Positions 36,685 to 48,016 are shown, counted from the first letter of the stretch. The stretch is 64,000 nt of DNA from Sphagnum compactum (GCA_965153455.1 OZ234496.1:17972304-18036303); one strand, 5' to 3'. Notes: generated from the sequence alone by a model not told the origin. Numbers and translations: made by a program.

Positions 36685-36945
36685 GTGGCATTGGCCCTGA
36701 ATTGTCACCTTCGAGTCCTCTCAAAGCGAGGCATCGTCTCCACCAACAGCGCACGAGCCTGGGCCCCGTCCAGGATCCTCACTCTCCAGTGCAGCGTTTC
36801 CAAAGCTTGGGAAAGCCGAGAAGCAGGCAATCAAGTTCGTGAACTAGGGGTGTGGGAATGGCTTCTTCATCATCTGCAGTGCAGTATGATTTCTGACTTA
36901 CTGCAGTTTTTGTTTTGTTTTCTTGTTTGCTCATGTTTTATGTAA
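36685..36945 (+). CDS. possible 5' exon with plastid transit-peptide character
   Basis: The frame starts at a GTG (36685) directly after two in-frame stops and reads xALALNCHLRVLSKRGIV..., rich in Ser, Arg and Ala and poor in acidic residues for the first 45 codons, like a plastid transit peptide. An ATG in place of this GTG would be a normal start, so this could be a start-lost pseudogene, a variant or a sequencing difference. Coding character fades after about codon 55 (near 36850), where a GGG|GTGTGG could be a donor. Product unknown. Confidence 0.3.
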   Translation: MALALNCHLRVLSKRGIVSTNSARAWAPSRILTLQCSVSKAWESREAGNQVRELGVWEWLLHHLQCSMISDLLQFLFCFLVCSCFM

Positions 36946-37468
36946 AACAGAGTTTGTGGATCGATCCGATCATCAGTGGACGAATTTTTAGGTTTTGATG
37001 ATGAGTACATCTCATAAGCATCTGTCGGCATTACATTCTTACAGATTATGATTTACAGGATATGGGGCACGGTTTTCTGTTGCGGTCACACATCCGGGTG
37101 ACAGAAATGGCATGCTATTATGATGGCATCTTAATTCATGTTCTTGGAAGTTTAGCAATCCTTTCTGCCCGAGTTACAGTTTTTGCACCTCAGTGATTGA
37201 TGCAGATAGTGGGTTTATGTGGATTGCAGAGAGGAGGGCAGAAGAAGAGAACCCAGAAAGCCACCCTTTAAGTTTTTGGTGCCTTTAATCTATGCCCCTG
37301 TGCTTCCTTTGAGTATGTATTCTCACATCTTCATGGCCTTCAGTTATTTTTCTCAACTTCTCCACATGAAAGGGACAGGGTGGATCTCCATGTTCTGTGA
37401 AAATAGGGTTTCAGACATCGGTTCCAGTTCCAATTTGCAATCTTAACAAGGCATTATGCTCTGTGCAG

Positions 37469-37809
37469 TAAGAATTGGATTCAGAACCAAACCTGTGTTG
37501 CGTGATCGACTTTTTGGGGTGGTTTTGGTGGCAGCCCTTTTACACGGAGGCTACCTTGTGTATCCTCATCCCTTCTTCTTTTGTAGTATTGTATTTCTCT
37601 GTTACTTTCCTCTTTTTTTTCTCAGCCCTCTGTGTCTCTTGCTATATCCAATCTATCCCATTTTTCCAATTTTGGGAGGATATTTGGCTCTATTTCTGGA
37701 TGGCATATTGCCTCTTTCACTGACAATTGTATTTCCATTGGTCGTCATCTTTAACTTATTCAATGCAGTTCTGATCTTTATGATGCTGAAAGCAAATAAG
37801 GTTGTGTGA
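37469..37809 (+). CDS. possible hydrophobic exon(s)
   Basis: After CTCTGTGCAG (ending 37468) the plus strand opens with RIGFRTKPVLRDRLFGVVLV and continues as a very hydrophobic frame (several Leu/Phe/Pro-rich runs) to a TGA at about 37809, ending LIFMMLKANKVV. The first 30 codons look more protein-like than the T-rich remainder, which may be intron read through. It could be a membrane-protein exon belonging with the transit-like exon at 36.7 kb; the phases between them were not resolved. Confidence 0.25.
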
Positions 37810-38550
37810 TTCACAAGCCAGCTTTTCCTTCAAGTGGAATGCTTTCAAAATTTGATTGAAGCAATAATTTCACAGCTGATAACCCTCGCTTTGGAAGGTG
37901 AGATTTTTTTTTTTGAACTGGTTTGATCAAGAAAGTAGTATGATAGACATGATTCTACCAGGTTAGCCCACACTCAGAATTTGAGGGGCCATTGTCCAAA
38001 TGTGTAATTGGTGGTAATACACTTGGAAATGTAGAGCTTTTTGATGAGATGCACGCACTGCCTGCACTTATTAGATGTTGCACCTGGGGTCTGTAGTTAA
38101 GTACTTCCTATCCTTTGTGGAAATTTGATCAGATCTCTTTGATTGCTGTGGCTCTGGGAGGAAGTTGCATGGTTCATATGTGCAGTTTGATTTTCAGTCA
38201 TCTAATAGCTTCAGCAATGTTTGGTGGCATGTAGATTTCTCCCTCCTTACTTAGCAAACTTGCAAAAAGTTGAAGTATTTGCATGCATCTGTTTGGTCAC
38301 TATATTTCATTCAGACCGAAAACTTTCTAAAGTGTTTGGTTGTTTTTGGCACTGTCAGTGACCATTGTTGCCTTTCATGCGTTCTTGAAGAAATTAATGT
38401 GCTTCTTGAACTTGTCTTCAGTCAGCACTCTGTTGTGGTGTCAGAAGTTAGGGTTGAAAGTGTAGGGTAGTGCCCTGGCATCAAGGCACCACACCCAGTG
38501 GACCGAGGGCAAAACGTGAGGTCTAGGCCTCATAATTGAGGCATGCCAGT
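37810..38550. other. gene-like island, unresolved
   Basis: Contains a microexon-like CTGATAACCCTCGCTTTGGA bracketed by CACAG and AG|GTGAGA near 37876-37899. No continuous model built. Confidence 0.3.
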
Positions 38551-38730
38551 ATGGTGGGTCCTTCAGCTGGTAGCATGGGAGATTATGTTTTGGAATCTAC
38601 TGCTGTATCAGTGGGAGGCCCTGCTGCACTTGCCCATCCTGTGCAACAGATTCGTAAAATGGAACTCCTGCCTTGTATGAGGGTGGTTCCCAAAATGGAG
38701 CACCTGCATTATGATTTTAGAAGTCCATAG
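38551..38730 (+). CDS. possible gene fragment, 59 codons
   Basis: Frame MVGPSAGSMGDYVLESTAVS... to TAG at 38728-38730, with a balanced composition and a HPVQQIRKME segment that reads like the tail of a larger protein. The upstream sequence in this frame has closely spaced stops, so if real it is an exon or a retrocopy remnant. Family not recognised. Confidence 0.25.
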   Translation: MVGPSAGSMGDYVLESTAVSVGGPAALAHPVQQIRKMELLPCMRVVPKMEHLHYDFRSP

Positions 38731-39439
38731 AGTTAATTGGAATGTATGGGCAGTGTCTCTCTAAAGGCTTTTGGAACCCCATGGAGTTGTGTGAGAATGC
38801 ATGTGAATTGTCTCTCCAAAGATTTGAGTGTCAAGAAGATCATCCACCCTCTTTTGGGTTGCAAGCATCTTTTGCCTTTGATGATCACTGGTGGTTCAAC
38901 AATGCTTAATTACATGATTGGATTGTGTAAATTTTTAGATACCCTAACTTCAATTTGTGTTGAAAAGACTTGTCAGGACTGCCTGCAGAGTTTTTAGGCA
39001 GAGTTTACACAGTGTGGGAGAAACTTGCATTAGTGACACTAGACTAAAATTTATGTTTAACAGTGTAGTTGTGTGGTCTCAAGGGCAAGGTACCCTTCTG
39101 TTCTTCTTTGGTTCCCCATAATTCATCCTTATTTTGACCCATTGAAAAAAAACATTGAGGGATGCACCCACAATGCCCCACATTGGGATTAAACCACAAT
39201 TAATAAGTATGGATTGCTTACTACCTACCCCTAGACAAGCCTTTTAACCCTAAATGTTATAAGTGAGAACCAACCCTGGGTATCTTTTATTACCTTGGGA
39301 GTTGTTCAGACTTTTTATTTTTTAAAATAGGACGGTTCTCACCTCAATTTTGTGAATCACCCAACAATTGACTTGGAGTTGTGTTGGGCAGTTATTGACT
39401 TTTATGAAAAACCTATGGTTTTGTTTCTTAAAAAAATAA
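38731..39439. other. intergenic, nothing recognised
   Basis: No coding or repeat signal I trust. Confidence 0.4.
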
Positions 39440-39690
39440 AATGAGTTTAGTTCCGATTCCCAAAAAAGGAACCTTGGGTCTAGTTCAGGTTTGATTCTTG
39501 GGAAAAAAAAAACTTAGGTTCCAATTCTGAAAATCAGACTTGGTTCCAGTTAACTTGGTTTGAAACTTATGGTTAACTATTGATTAACCCTTAGTTTCAT
39601 ATTTTTTTTAAATAATTTTGATTTTGGTTCTAGAACTAGGTTCAGGTTCCAGAATCAGATCCAATTTTAAAATCCTAGTTCTGGTTCTAG
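39440..39690. repeat. degenerate GGTTC/GATTC low-complexity block
   Basis: Irregular repetition of words like TTCCGATTCC, GGTTCCAATTCTGA and GGTTCCAG, separated by A-runs. Comparable in nature, not in sequence, to the block at 5640-5880. Confidence 0.5.
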
Positions 39691-40767
39691 TGTGGGATAA
39701 AGAGAAGTTTTGAAGGATTTTCTACTGGGGTGAAGACCTAATGAAAAAGAGACAAGAGCGCTGGAATAGTGAATCAGACAAGAAAGGAGATGGTTGATCA
39801 TGACCTTTTTCCTAGTGGCTGAATGTGTTGTTGTTTTTGTCTATTGCAGGGTTTGAGCATATTAGAAATGTGTGGTGTTGTTTGGGTTCTCTTGAAGAGC
39901 TTTGGTGATGGTGGAGCTCAGCGGTGTGGCTGATTGATGGAAATTTATGGACGGGAGCACATTGAAGGATACTTAAGGAGTTGCATTCATAAGCTAAAGA
40001 CCTGAATTTGTTTGTGGTAGTTTTGGTTTTTGATTGTGGGATGATTATAGTGTTTATGAGTTGATAGATGCAATGTGTGTTAGATAGCCTTGTCATGTTC
40101 AAATGTGTGTGCTGCTTTAGATTCTTGAACTCTTCCGTTGCACATTAGAACGTCAGGGTAGCAAATGTAGGAGCTACAACATAACAAAGTAGAGTGTGTC
40201 TAGTGGAAATTATGAAAAACAATATGGGACGAACTAATTGTTGGTCTATATGTGGCATCCAAGCATAAAAAGGGTAGGGGATGTGATGGGTTAGTCATTG
40301 GGGAAGAGGGAATTCTTAGACAATGAGAGACCTATGTAGTGGGAACTCCAGGGTATGGGATTACACATTGTGGTGGAAATTCAAAGAGGATCGGTGATGC
40401 TTGAGGGTTTCAATGTGTGTGGAAACTCCCTGTTGGCTTTGTCAAGATAGATGGGCTGGGAAACAAGAGATGGTTTCATATTAGAGTGGTTGTTGGATGC
40501 ACAATAGAAGACAATTATAGCAAATGCTAAGAGGTCCAGAGAGATTCGATCCACCAAATCACTTAAATTTATGTGTTGTTGGAGTTGTGTTGTCAAATCA
40601 GCTCTACTATTGTTTTTATTTGATGATGATAAGGAAAATAGACATAGGAGTGGAACATCATATTTCTAAGACATTTGTGTTGTGAAATTATCATCAACTT
40701 TGCATTGTCATAATATTGTTTGTAGTTATAATTTCATAATGTTATGATATTACACAACCTTCTTTTT

Positions 40768-41115
40768 TGGTATCAGAACAATACTTACCAAGAGATTGGG
40801 TCTATTGACTAGCATTGTGAATGATCTTGGTTATGTAATGTGTAGACAAGGAAACATACCAATTGCACAACTATGGACCAGGACAAAACGCATCAACTGA
40901 GGGAGGCTCAACCTAGAGACAAGATATTGGCCATCAGTGAGTTCAATTTTCCATTTCCCAGGTTTGATTTTCTACTTAGGGAAGGAGCAATTATTCGAAG
41001 GCTACATGGTTTCAAGGTGGTGAGCATAATTGGGCTCAATCCAAACTTAGCAAGGGTAGGTGATCTTTCGTTGCTTGTTACCCACACTGGAATGTATCCA
41101 AGAGTTCATATTTGA
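40768..41115 (+). mobile_element. LTR-retrotransposon 5' remnant: primer-binding-site-like motif and short ORF
   Basis: TGGTATCAGAACA at 40768-40780 nearly matches the initiator-Met tRNA primer site (TGGTATCAGAGC) that follows the 5' LTR in many plant LTR retrotransposons. An 80-codon ATG frame (40873-41115, MDQDKTHQLREAQPRDK...) starts about 90 bp later, as a gag would. The putative LTR would lie upstream (about 39.7-40.76 kb), but I found no second copy, so its borders are unknown. No pol domains follow. Confidence 0.45.
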
Positions 41116-41543
41116 CTAAGAATAGGAAATGGAGTGGGAGGTTGGACCATTGTTGCCCGATACCAACATAAATATTATTTCTCCTTTGTTTTCATCCAAT
41201 CTATTGAATATTGAAATATTTGAAGAAGTTGATTCAATATCAAGAGTAAGGGATTTGTGGTTATCAATTGCTGTAGTTTCATCTTCTCACTGAGTTAGGT
41301 TTTTCTTCCCAAAAGTAGATACCTTGTTTGTTGTTGGTGACAAAGTGGTCAGAATTGAGCATTAGGGAGTAGAATCAAAGGCTTTAATGTGAAGATTGGG
41401 AAGAGATGCTAATGGAAGGTGGCTATGGAATTTTTGAACATGAAGAAAGGATCTAGTATGAATCACACCAACTATTAGTTAGATCATACACAGTAATCAA
41501 CGATGACCCCAACCACAAGTTGGAATTATACTGAAGAAAATTG
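41116..41543. other. probable decayed retroelement interior
   Basis: Stop-rich sequence between two coding-like fragments. No domain seen. Confidence 0.35.
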
Positions 41544-41699
41544 ATGCTAGAGTTCATTGTGGATGGCGATGTCGAGCCATTGGGGAATAGCCTTATTTCA
41601 AATAACATCCCTAAACCTTTTCTATTTGATTTTGAAATCCCTAGTTTTGAGGTTGGGAAACATGTTCCCAAGTTAGAAGATATTTGGATTCCAGGGTGA
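41544..41699 (+). pseudogene. 51-codon coding-like fragment, probably retroelement
   Basis: Frame MLEFIVDGDVEPLGNSLISN... to TGA at 41697-41699, acidic and Pro-rich, preceded by an in-frame stop. A longer 87-codon frame lies opposite (41453-41716, minus). Position after the primer-site-like motif at 40.77 kb suggests it is part of the same decayed element. Not assigned to a domain. Confidence 0.3.
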
Positions 41700-42955
41700 C
41701 TTAGTTGTCTAACCAATTGTTAATGTGTATATGATTAATGGCATGCCATATGTTTATTAATACCAATAGCCTTATTGTTTTATTAAATATTTATAAGTCG
41801 CAACATAGTGACCAACTCATAGTATGCAACTTGAACCCTAGTTTTAAATGATACAAATATATATTCTATGCCTAAATTGCACACATCCCACACACAACTT
41901 TGCACAGATAATTGAAAACAAACATTTGTGTCTACTTACAATGCCCATACGCATAGTAATTTTGTACATCATATTATGTGATCAAAAAACATCCAAATCC
42001 ACAAACTGATGCACATGGTCTTCAACATGAACGCTAGCTCTTGGATCACATCTTCCTAGTACAATTGTGTTTATTTCGATGGCCACAATACCATATGCCC
42101 AACTACATCATCAACAACACGGAGTGGAGGATCATGTTGTGATTTTGGACATGGCAAATGAGCACCTCTAAACATGGGAGCTATAATGCCAACCAAGAGG
42201 TAATTATCTAGCATATCACAATGATGATGGACAGCCCCTCCACCCCCAAACTTGACAAACATTCCCAATGCTAAAACCTTGCTTGTATTGGAACAAAGTT
42301 GAAGGCATTGATTTGCATGGTACTACAAAAACAAATTGGCATATGTTAATAGAGATTTTAAATTGCTTACATACATTAGCAAAAGTATAATAGCAATTAC
42401 GCACAAGCAACACATTTTAAGTGTCCAAGAATGCACAATGTTAATTTAAATTTTTAATATACATAATTTTGAAACAACAAAACAAACTTGAGAAAAGAGT
42501 GTTTCCATACAATAACCACGATCAAAATTTAAAAAACTAGAGTGGAGCTAACAATCATGATTGCCATAAATTATAATATATGCCAGAAATGAATACCCCA
42601 TAAATTATAATATATGGAAATCAATAACTATAGATCCAACACTTTTGGGCATGTTTTTTTACAAATGCAGCAAGTGTTTCTTTTGTTACTTCATTTGCTA
42701 AAAATTGTTGTGTCAATTTATAAGTTGTAGCATTTCAAGTTGCATGTTTGTTTTTAGGCAACCACTTAATTTTATAATACCAACCTCAAGAGTGGGAACT
42801 ATTGTTGCACCCACCACAAATTTTGTTAAAGGTGGAGTACTAATTGGATTTGCAACAAACTGGGTTGTGGATGGGGGGGGGTTCCGGTAGGAAGGAATTT
42901 GAGTATAAGTTCAAAAACATTGGTAGTAATTACTAGAGTTGTTGGGACACCCTAG
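41700..42955. other. region where the gypsy 5' LTR would be expected; not identified
   Basis: No sequence here matches the region after the integrase (52.3-52.8 kb), so an LTR pair cannot be shown. A G-run (GGGGGGGG) is at about 42874. Confidence 0.4.
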
Positions 42956-43257
42956 ATGGTGTTTACTAATCTAAAAATGACTACTCATGAAAAAAAAATT
43001 GTAGATCGACCACCAATAATCTCAATAGTAGCTAGTGGGTACAAAAGTACAAATGCTAGAAATTTAAGAGGATATCAAGAACCATCTATCGTAACTACAA
43101 GAATCCCTGATAATAAAAATGGTCATTTTGTGAAGCCAAATAAGGTAGCTCTCAAATACCTTGACTTCAAAAAAGATGTTGATCCAAATGTTCATGTTAG
43201 GGTGTTTAATTATATAATAAAGGCAAATGCAAAAACCTCTAAAATATATATTATCAA
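42956..43257 (+). pseudogene. Ty3/gypsy gag, N-terminal part
   Basis: Open frame from ATG 42956 that reads RGYQEPSIVTTRIP, then a V..P.....L.YLDFKKDVDPN.HV.VF segment and ends ...YIIN at the insertion point. It is the upstream half of the gag whose remainder resumes at 46186 after the CACTA element: removing 43258-46185 plus one CAA restores a continuous gag-like reading, followed by the zinc-knuckle region. The frame beyond 43257 belongs to the transposon. Function when intact: capsid assembly of the retroelement. Confidence 0.75.
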
Positions 43258-43289
43258 CACTACTACAAATCATGGTTTTTAAAAAAGTT

Positions 43290-43640
43290 CAAATTGACTA
43301 ACTTGTCATTTTGACTAATGGACATGTACAACTAAAGGCCAAGGCTTGAATGACACATGTATATGTTGACTAATCAATTTGACTACAGTGGTTTATTTGA
43401 CTAGATACACATAGTCAAGTTGTACAACCTTAATCAAAATGGTCAATGGTCTTTAATCAAGTTGAACAGTTAACCAAGATGGCCAAGGATCATTAGTTAA
43501 AATAACCAATGTTCTTTAGTCAAATTGAACACTTAATCAAAATGGCCAATGATTCTCAATAAAAATGACCAATGGTATTTACTCAAGTTGAACATTTAGT
43601 CAAAATGGCCAATTGATCCTTAGTCATATATGACATGGTT
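43290..43640 (+). repeat. subterminal repeats of the CACTA element
   Basis: Degenerate units of roughly 55-65 bp built around (T/A)AGTCAAATTGAACA(C/T)TTA.TCAAAATGGCCAA. Comparable subterminal repeats bind transposase in studied CACTA elements; that role here is inference. Confidence 0.6.
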
Positions 43641-43875
43641 TACTACCTTATGTATCTACCTCTTACCTATTCATCCACCTATTTATTTAGTTAACTACTT
43701 ACTTACCTATTATTCACCTATCTATTTTACCTATCAACCTATTTACCTATATTTTTTCACCTACCTACCTACATACCTACCTATGTTTATCACCTTTGTA
43801 TGACCTACCTACTTACCTACCCACCTACCTACATATTATTTACCTACCTATCCACCCACTTACCTACTTCATTTT
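43641..43875 (+). repeat. CCTA/ACCTACCT microsatellite tract
   Basis: Imperfect CCTA(C/T)-type repetition (ACCTACCTACATACCTACCT and variants). A shorter CCTA/TAGG tract lies at 45800-45925, partly in opposite orientation. Confidence 0.8.
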
Positions 43876-43879
43876 AACC

Positions 43880-45660
43880 ACTTGGTGTAACCATGAAATT
43901 TATCCACTATGATTAGCCATTAGATTTAACCATTATCTTTAGCCAAATTTTAATCATCAAGTTTAATTTAAATTTCACCATTAAGTTTAGCCATTATGCT
44001 TAACCATTAAATTTTGGCACTATGTTTAGCTTAAGTTGAACCATTAAATTTAGCCAATAGGTATAGCCTAAGTATAGCCACTAAATATAGCCTAGGTTTA
44101 GCCGATATGTTTAACCATTAGGTTTAATTAAGGTTTAGCCATTATTTTAAATCACTAAATTTAGCAACCAAGTTTAGCCATTATTTTAAGTCACTAAATT
44201 TGGCCACTAAGTTTAGTCATTATTTGAAGTCACTAAGTTTAACCATTACTTCAAGTCATTAAGTTTAACCACTAGATTTAACCATTATGTTTAACCATTA
44301 TTTTAAATCATTAAGTTTAGTCACTAGATTTAGCCATTACATTAAATCACTAGGTTTAGCCATTAGGTTTAGCCATTATTCTAAGTCACTAAATTTAACT
44401 AGTAGGTTTAGCCATTACTTTAAGTCATTAAGTTTAGCTAGTAGGTTTAGCCATTACTTTAAGTCACTAAATTTAACCATTATGTTTAACAATTATGTTT
44501 AACCATTAAATTATTACGTTTAGCCACTATGTTTAGCCATTACTTTAAGTTAGTAAGTTTAGCCACTAGATTTAGCCATTATTTTAATTCATTGAATTTA
44601 GCCATTAGGTTTAACCATTACTTTAAATCATTAAATTTAATCATTAAGTTTAGCCATTACTTTAAGTCATTAAGTTTAGCCATTGGGTTTGGCCATTATT
44701 TTATGTCATTGAATTTAGCCATTAGATTTAACCATTAGTTTAAGTCATTGAATTTAACCAGTAGGTTTAGCCATTAGTTTAAATCACTGAATTAAGCCAT
44801 TAGGTTTAACCAATACTCTAAATCACTAAATTTAGCCACTAAATTTTAACCAATGTTTTAACCTAGCCATTAGGTTTAGCCATTACTTTACATTGCTGAG
44901 TTTAACCATTACTTTAAGCCATTAAATTTAACCATTATTTTAAATCATTGACTTTTGCCATTAAATTTAACCACATTTTAAGTCATTAAATTTAACTATT
45001 AGGTTTAGCCAATAGTTTGAGTCATTGAATTTAACCACTAAGTTTATCCATTATTTTAAACCACTAAATTTAGCCATTAAGTTGAACCAACAATTTAAGC
45101 CACTGAGTTTAACCACTAGGTTTAGCCATTATTTTAAATCACTTAGTTTTGCCATTGAATTTAGCCATTAAGTTTAGTCATTACTTGAAGCCACTAAGTT
45201 TAACCACTAGGTTTAGCCATTACTTTAAGTCAATGAATTTAACCATTATGTTTAATCATTACTTTAAACCACTAAGTTTAGCCATTAGGTTTAGACATTA
45301 CTTTATGTCACTAAGTTTAGCCATTATTTTAAGTCATTGAATTTAGCCAATAATTTAAATCATTGAGTTTAGCCATTAGTTTAGTTAATAATATAAATCA
45401 TTGAATTTAACCACTACGTTTAACAATTACTTTAATCATTAAATTTAGACAATAGTTTAAGTCATTGAGTTTAGCCATTAAGTTTAGTTATTATTTTAAG
45501 TCATTGAGTTTAGCCATTAGGTTTAGCTATTACTTTAAGTCATTGAGTTTAACCATTAGGTTTAACCATTATTTTAAGTCATTAAGTTTAACCATTAATT
45601 GTCACCTAAGTTTAGCCACTAGTTGTCACTTAAGTTTAGCCATTATGTTTAATGATGTGA
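43880..45660 (+). repeat. minisatellite, 13-bp core in 39-bp higher-order units
   Basis: Core word close to AGCCATTAGGTTT with variants (AGCCACTA.GTTT, AGCCATTACTTTA, AGTCACTAAGTTT). Three cores make a 39-bp unit, seen as a 13-residue periodicity (for example FSHYFKSLSLA..) in the plus frames 44287-44502, 44529-44738, 45149-45340 and 45465-45665. Because 39 is divisible by 3, frames remain open without any coding function. About 1.8 kb, strongly degenerate. Confidence 0.9.
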
Positions 45661-45704
45661 AATGAACATGTGAAATACAAAACTTGATAAATGTTGAACA
45701 CCTT

Positions 45705-45785
45705 TTATGGTGTAATCCATTGGTAAGGACTTGGATTATCATTGGGAAGGTTTGAGGTTCAATTCCTTATATTTACAACCTATGT
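45705..45785 (+). repeat. tRNA-like module, possible SINE head
   Basis: GGTGTAATCCATTGGTAAGG (45710-45729) resembles a tRNA D-arm/box A with a TCC..GGA stem, and GAGGTTCAATTCCTT (45753-45767) resembles a T-arm/box B with a short stem and the TTCAATT loop. The spacing fits a tRNA gene or a tRNA-derived SINE. The acceptor stem and anticodon arm do not pair well, so an intact tRNA gene is unlikely. No A-tail is clear. Confidence 0.4.
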
Positions 45786-46185
45786 GCATGTTGAGAAGGC
45801 TAGGGCAGGTACGTTAGATTAAGGTAATTAGGTTAGGTTAGGTAGGCTAGGCTAGGCTAGCACCTACCTACCTAAGAGCTTTTTTTCAACCTACATAAAC
45901 TTATTTTCTACCTACCTACCTATTAGTTTTTAAATAATAATCCAAAAAATGATTTTAATTTAGGTATAAATTAAATGGTCCACTATCCATTAGTCAAATA
46001 ATTAGTCATTTTGTTAGTCACTGTGCTAATCAAAATGACAAGGTCCAATTTGCTTGGCGAATTGCACACTAAACATGTACAAAACAATTTGTCCAAATTG
46101 ACAGGGTGGTTTTTTTAACACTTGTCACTTTTGAGTATTTTTTAACTAGAAAACTCAATCGAAAAAACCATGAATTATAGTATTG

Positions 46186-47019
46186 CAATGTGCTTGGTTA
46201 TACATTAAAAGATACAACATCAAATTGTGCCACAATTACATGCTAGAATTTCCTGACTATACTTTTTCATAGTTCACACAAGCATTTTACAAACGTCATC
46301 AGAAGACTTAAAATGACGAGCAAATATACATGGAACTGAAAAATATGAAGCAAGAGGAAACTAAGAAGGTGGAGGTTTTACTATGATAAGACTCAAATGT
46401 TAGTTCATGGTTTACAAGTACCAACCACAGATAGTTTTTTAACTACTATGTTTAGGGCGGGCTTGCAATCATACCTCAAAATTGTAACTATAGGGATGAG
46501 GCGGTCAACACTACAACAATATGAGGAGGTGGTGATGTTGTGTGAAAAAGGAATGATTATTGCCAAAGCAAGGAGTGCACTTTTAGTACCACAAAATATT
46601 AAACAAGCAGCACCATCAAAACACAAAGTAATTATATAGGGAAGATTGACAAGTATTGCACAAATTGTGGAATGAATAATCACAATGTGGAGACATGCAG
46701 AAAGAAAGAATAGACCATAGTGGTAGGCACAAAAGCAACACAACAAAGTCAAAAACCACAGAAAACATCTTCATATGCATGTCACAGATGTGGTTTGAAT
46801 GGACATAAAATGACAGGCTATCCAAAGTTTATTGAAATGCAGAAGATGTTTCATGGGAAATCTATGACAATAGCAGAAGTTCAACCTGTTGTTGAAATAA
46901 AAACAATCACTACATATGTGAATGTGGTGGATGTTAATGTTACAACAAGAAGTAAGGCAATTGAGGAACATGTGTTCAAGGATAGAGAGCCCAGGAAAAC
47001 AAATAGTGTTGTTGACTAG
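46186..47019 (+). pseudogene. Ty3/gypsy gag, C-terminal part with two zinc knuckles
   Basis: Resumes gag after the CACTA insertion. There are in-frame stops at about 46249 and 46306, an open stretch 46397-46639, then a frameshift. Knuckle 1 at 46657-46698 is a perfect C-x2-C-x4-H-x4-C (CTNCGMNNHNVETC). A TAG follows near 46711, then knuckle 2 at 46780-46821 (CHRCGLNGHKMTGY), whose fourth ligand Cys is replaced by Tyr. Two knuckles are usual for this gag group; they bind RNA. The frame ends at 47017-47019. Not functional. Confidence 0.75.
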
Positions 47020-47399
47020 GAGAAAGAAGAACGGTTGAAAAGTCAATGGTGGAGACAATTCAATAGATTTAGAATACACAAACTTGAACATAATGGCCAT
47101 CCATATCCATGGAGGGATGGAACACAACCTAGCCGGGTATGCCAAATACTATTCTTGTAGAAGCATAAAAATCTCAGGAGGTAGTGAATTCACAAGAAAA
47201 ATTGATTATAGTAAAAAAGATTTTTCAGGATATTAGTAAACAAATGCTAGTAACAAGTTATACTTTAAACTTGGGATAGTTACTTTAAATAACTCCTAAA
47301 TTAAAGAGGTATCTTTGGCAAAAGCTAAAACCAAAGAAAACATAGAATTTGAACAAAACAACCATAGATAAATAAGTTAATTCTTCAATACCAGAGGTA

Positions 47400-48016
47400 G
47401 GGACAATTGTTATAGCAATAGATAATCATATGGCAATTATTCAAGTATAGATTGGGAAGAACACTATAAAGGATGTGTTACTAAATGGAGGTTCTAGAGT
47501 TAATATCATCATAGAATAGTTGAGACTAAAGTTGGGCTTACAAAGTCTAAACTTGCACCATATAATTTGAGGATGGCAGATCAAACAACCACAAAACTAA
47601 TGGGTTTGATTAAAGATTTGAAAATATGTGTTCACGACATTCCCTACATAACTACGTTTATTGTACTTCAAAATAGTGTAGTAAATTATAGTTATTCCAT
47701 GTTGTTAGGAAGACCATGGTTAAAGGATGTTAAAGTGGCACATGATTGGGGGAGTAACGTTATTACCATACAAGGGAATGGGACAATTAGAACAATTACT
47801 GTCACCAAGTGTTTGGGAGGTGAAATAAGAAGACCAAAATTGTTACTGTGCTACAACTATGAAAATGGTATCATAGATGAAGAAGAAAATATCATGTTTG
47901 TTATAGAGTCAAAGTTGTTCCCAATAAGAATAATTAGTTTACCTGAAACAATTCAATATGTGGAAACCACAAATGTGAAGATCATGGATACTAGTGACAA
48001 GACTAGTAATTCATAG
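47400..48016 (+). pseudogene. Ty3/gypsy aspartic protease region
   Basis: Around 47472 the frame reads DVLLNGGSRVNIIIE, the retropepsin active-site strand, but the catalytic Asp position (47484-47486) is AAT (Asn). After a TAG and a one-base shift, the open frame 47567-48016 carries the C-terminal protease strand SMLLGRPWLKDVKV (typical L-L-G-R-P-W-L) and an acidic linker. The protease would cut the gag-pol polyprotein; this copy is inactive by both residue loss and frameshift. Confidence 0.75.

Larger units (their letters stand above)
43258..46185. mobile_element. CACTA (En/Spm-type) non-autonomous element, 2,928 bp
   Basis: The left end CACTACTACAAATCATGG pairs with the right end (reverse complement CAATACTATAATTCATGG): 15 of 18 positions match. 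It is flanked by CAA at 43255-43257 and 46186-46188, the 3-bp duplication typical of CACTA elements. Subterminal similarity continues inward (CTTGTCATTTTGACTAA on the left versus CTTGTCATTTTGATTAG inverted on the right). The interior has no transposase but holds a CCTA-rich tract, a long minisatellite and a tRNA-like module. It interrupts gag of the gypsy element. Confidence 0.85.

Noticed and set aside
44287-45665. Four frames with a 13-residue repeat (FSHYFKSLSLA...) that look like a repeat protein
   Set aside because: They follow from the 39-bp minisatellite period inside a transposon; there is no start context or non-repetitive part.
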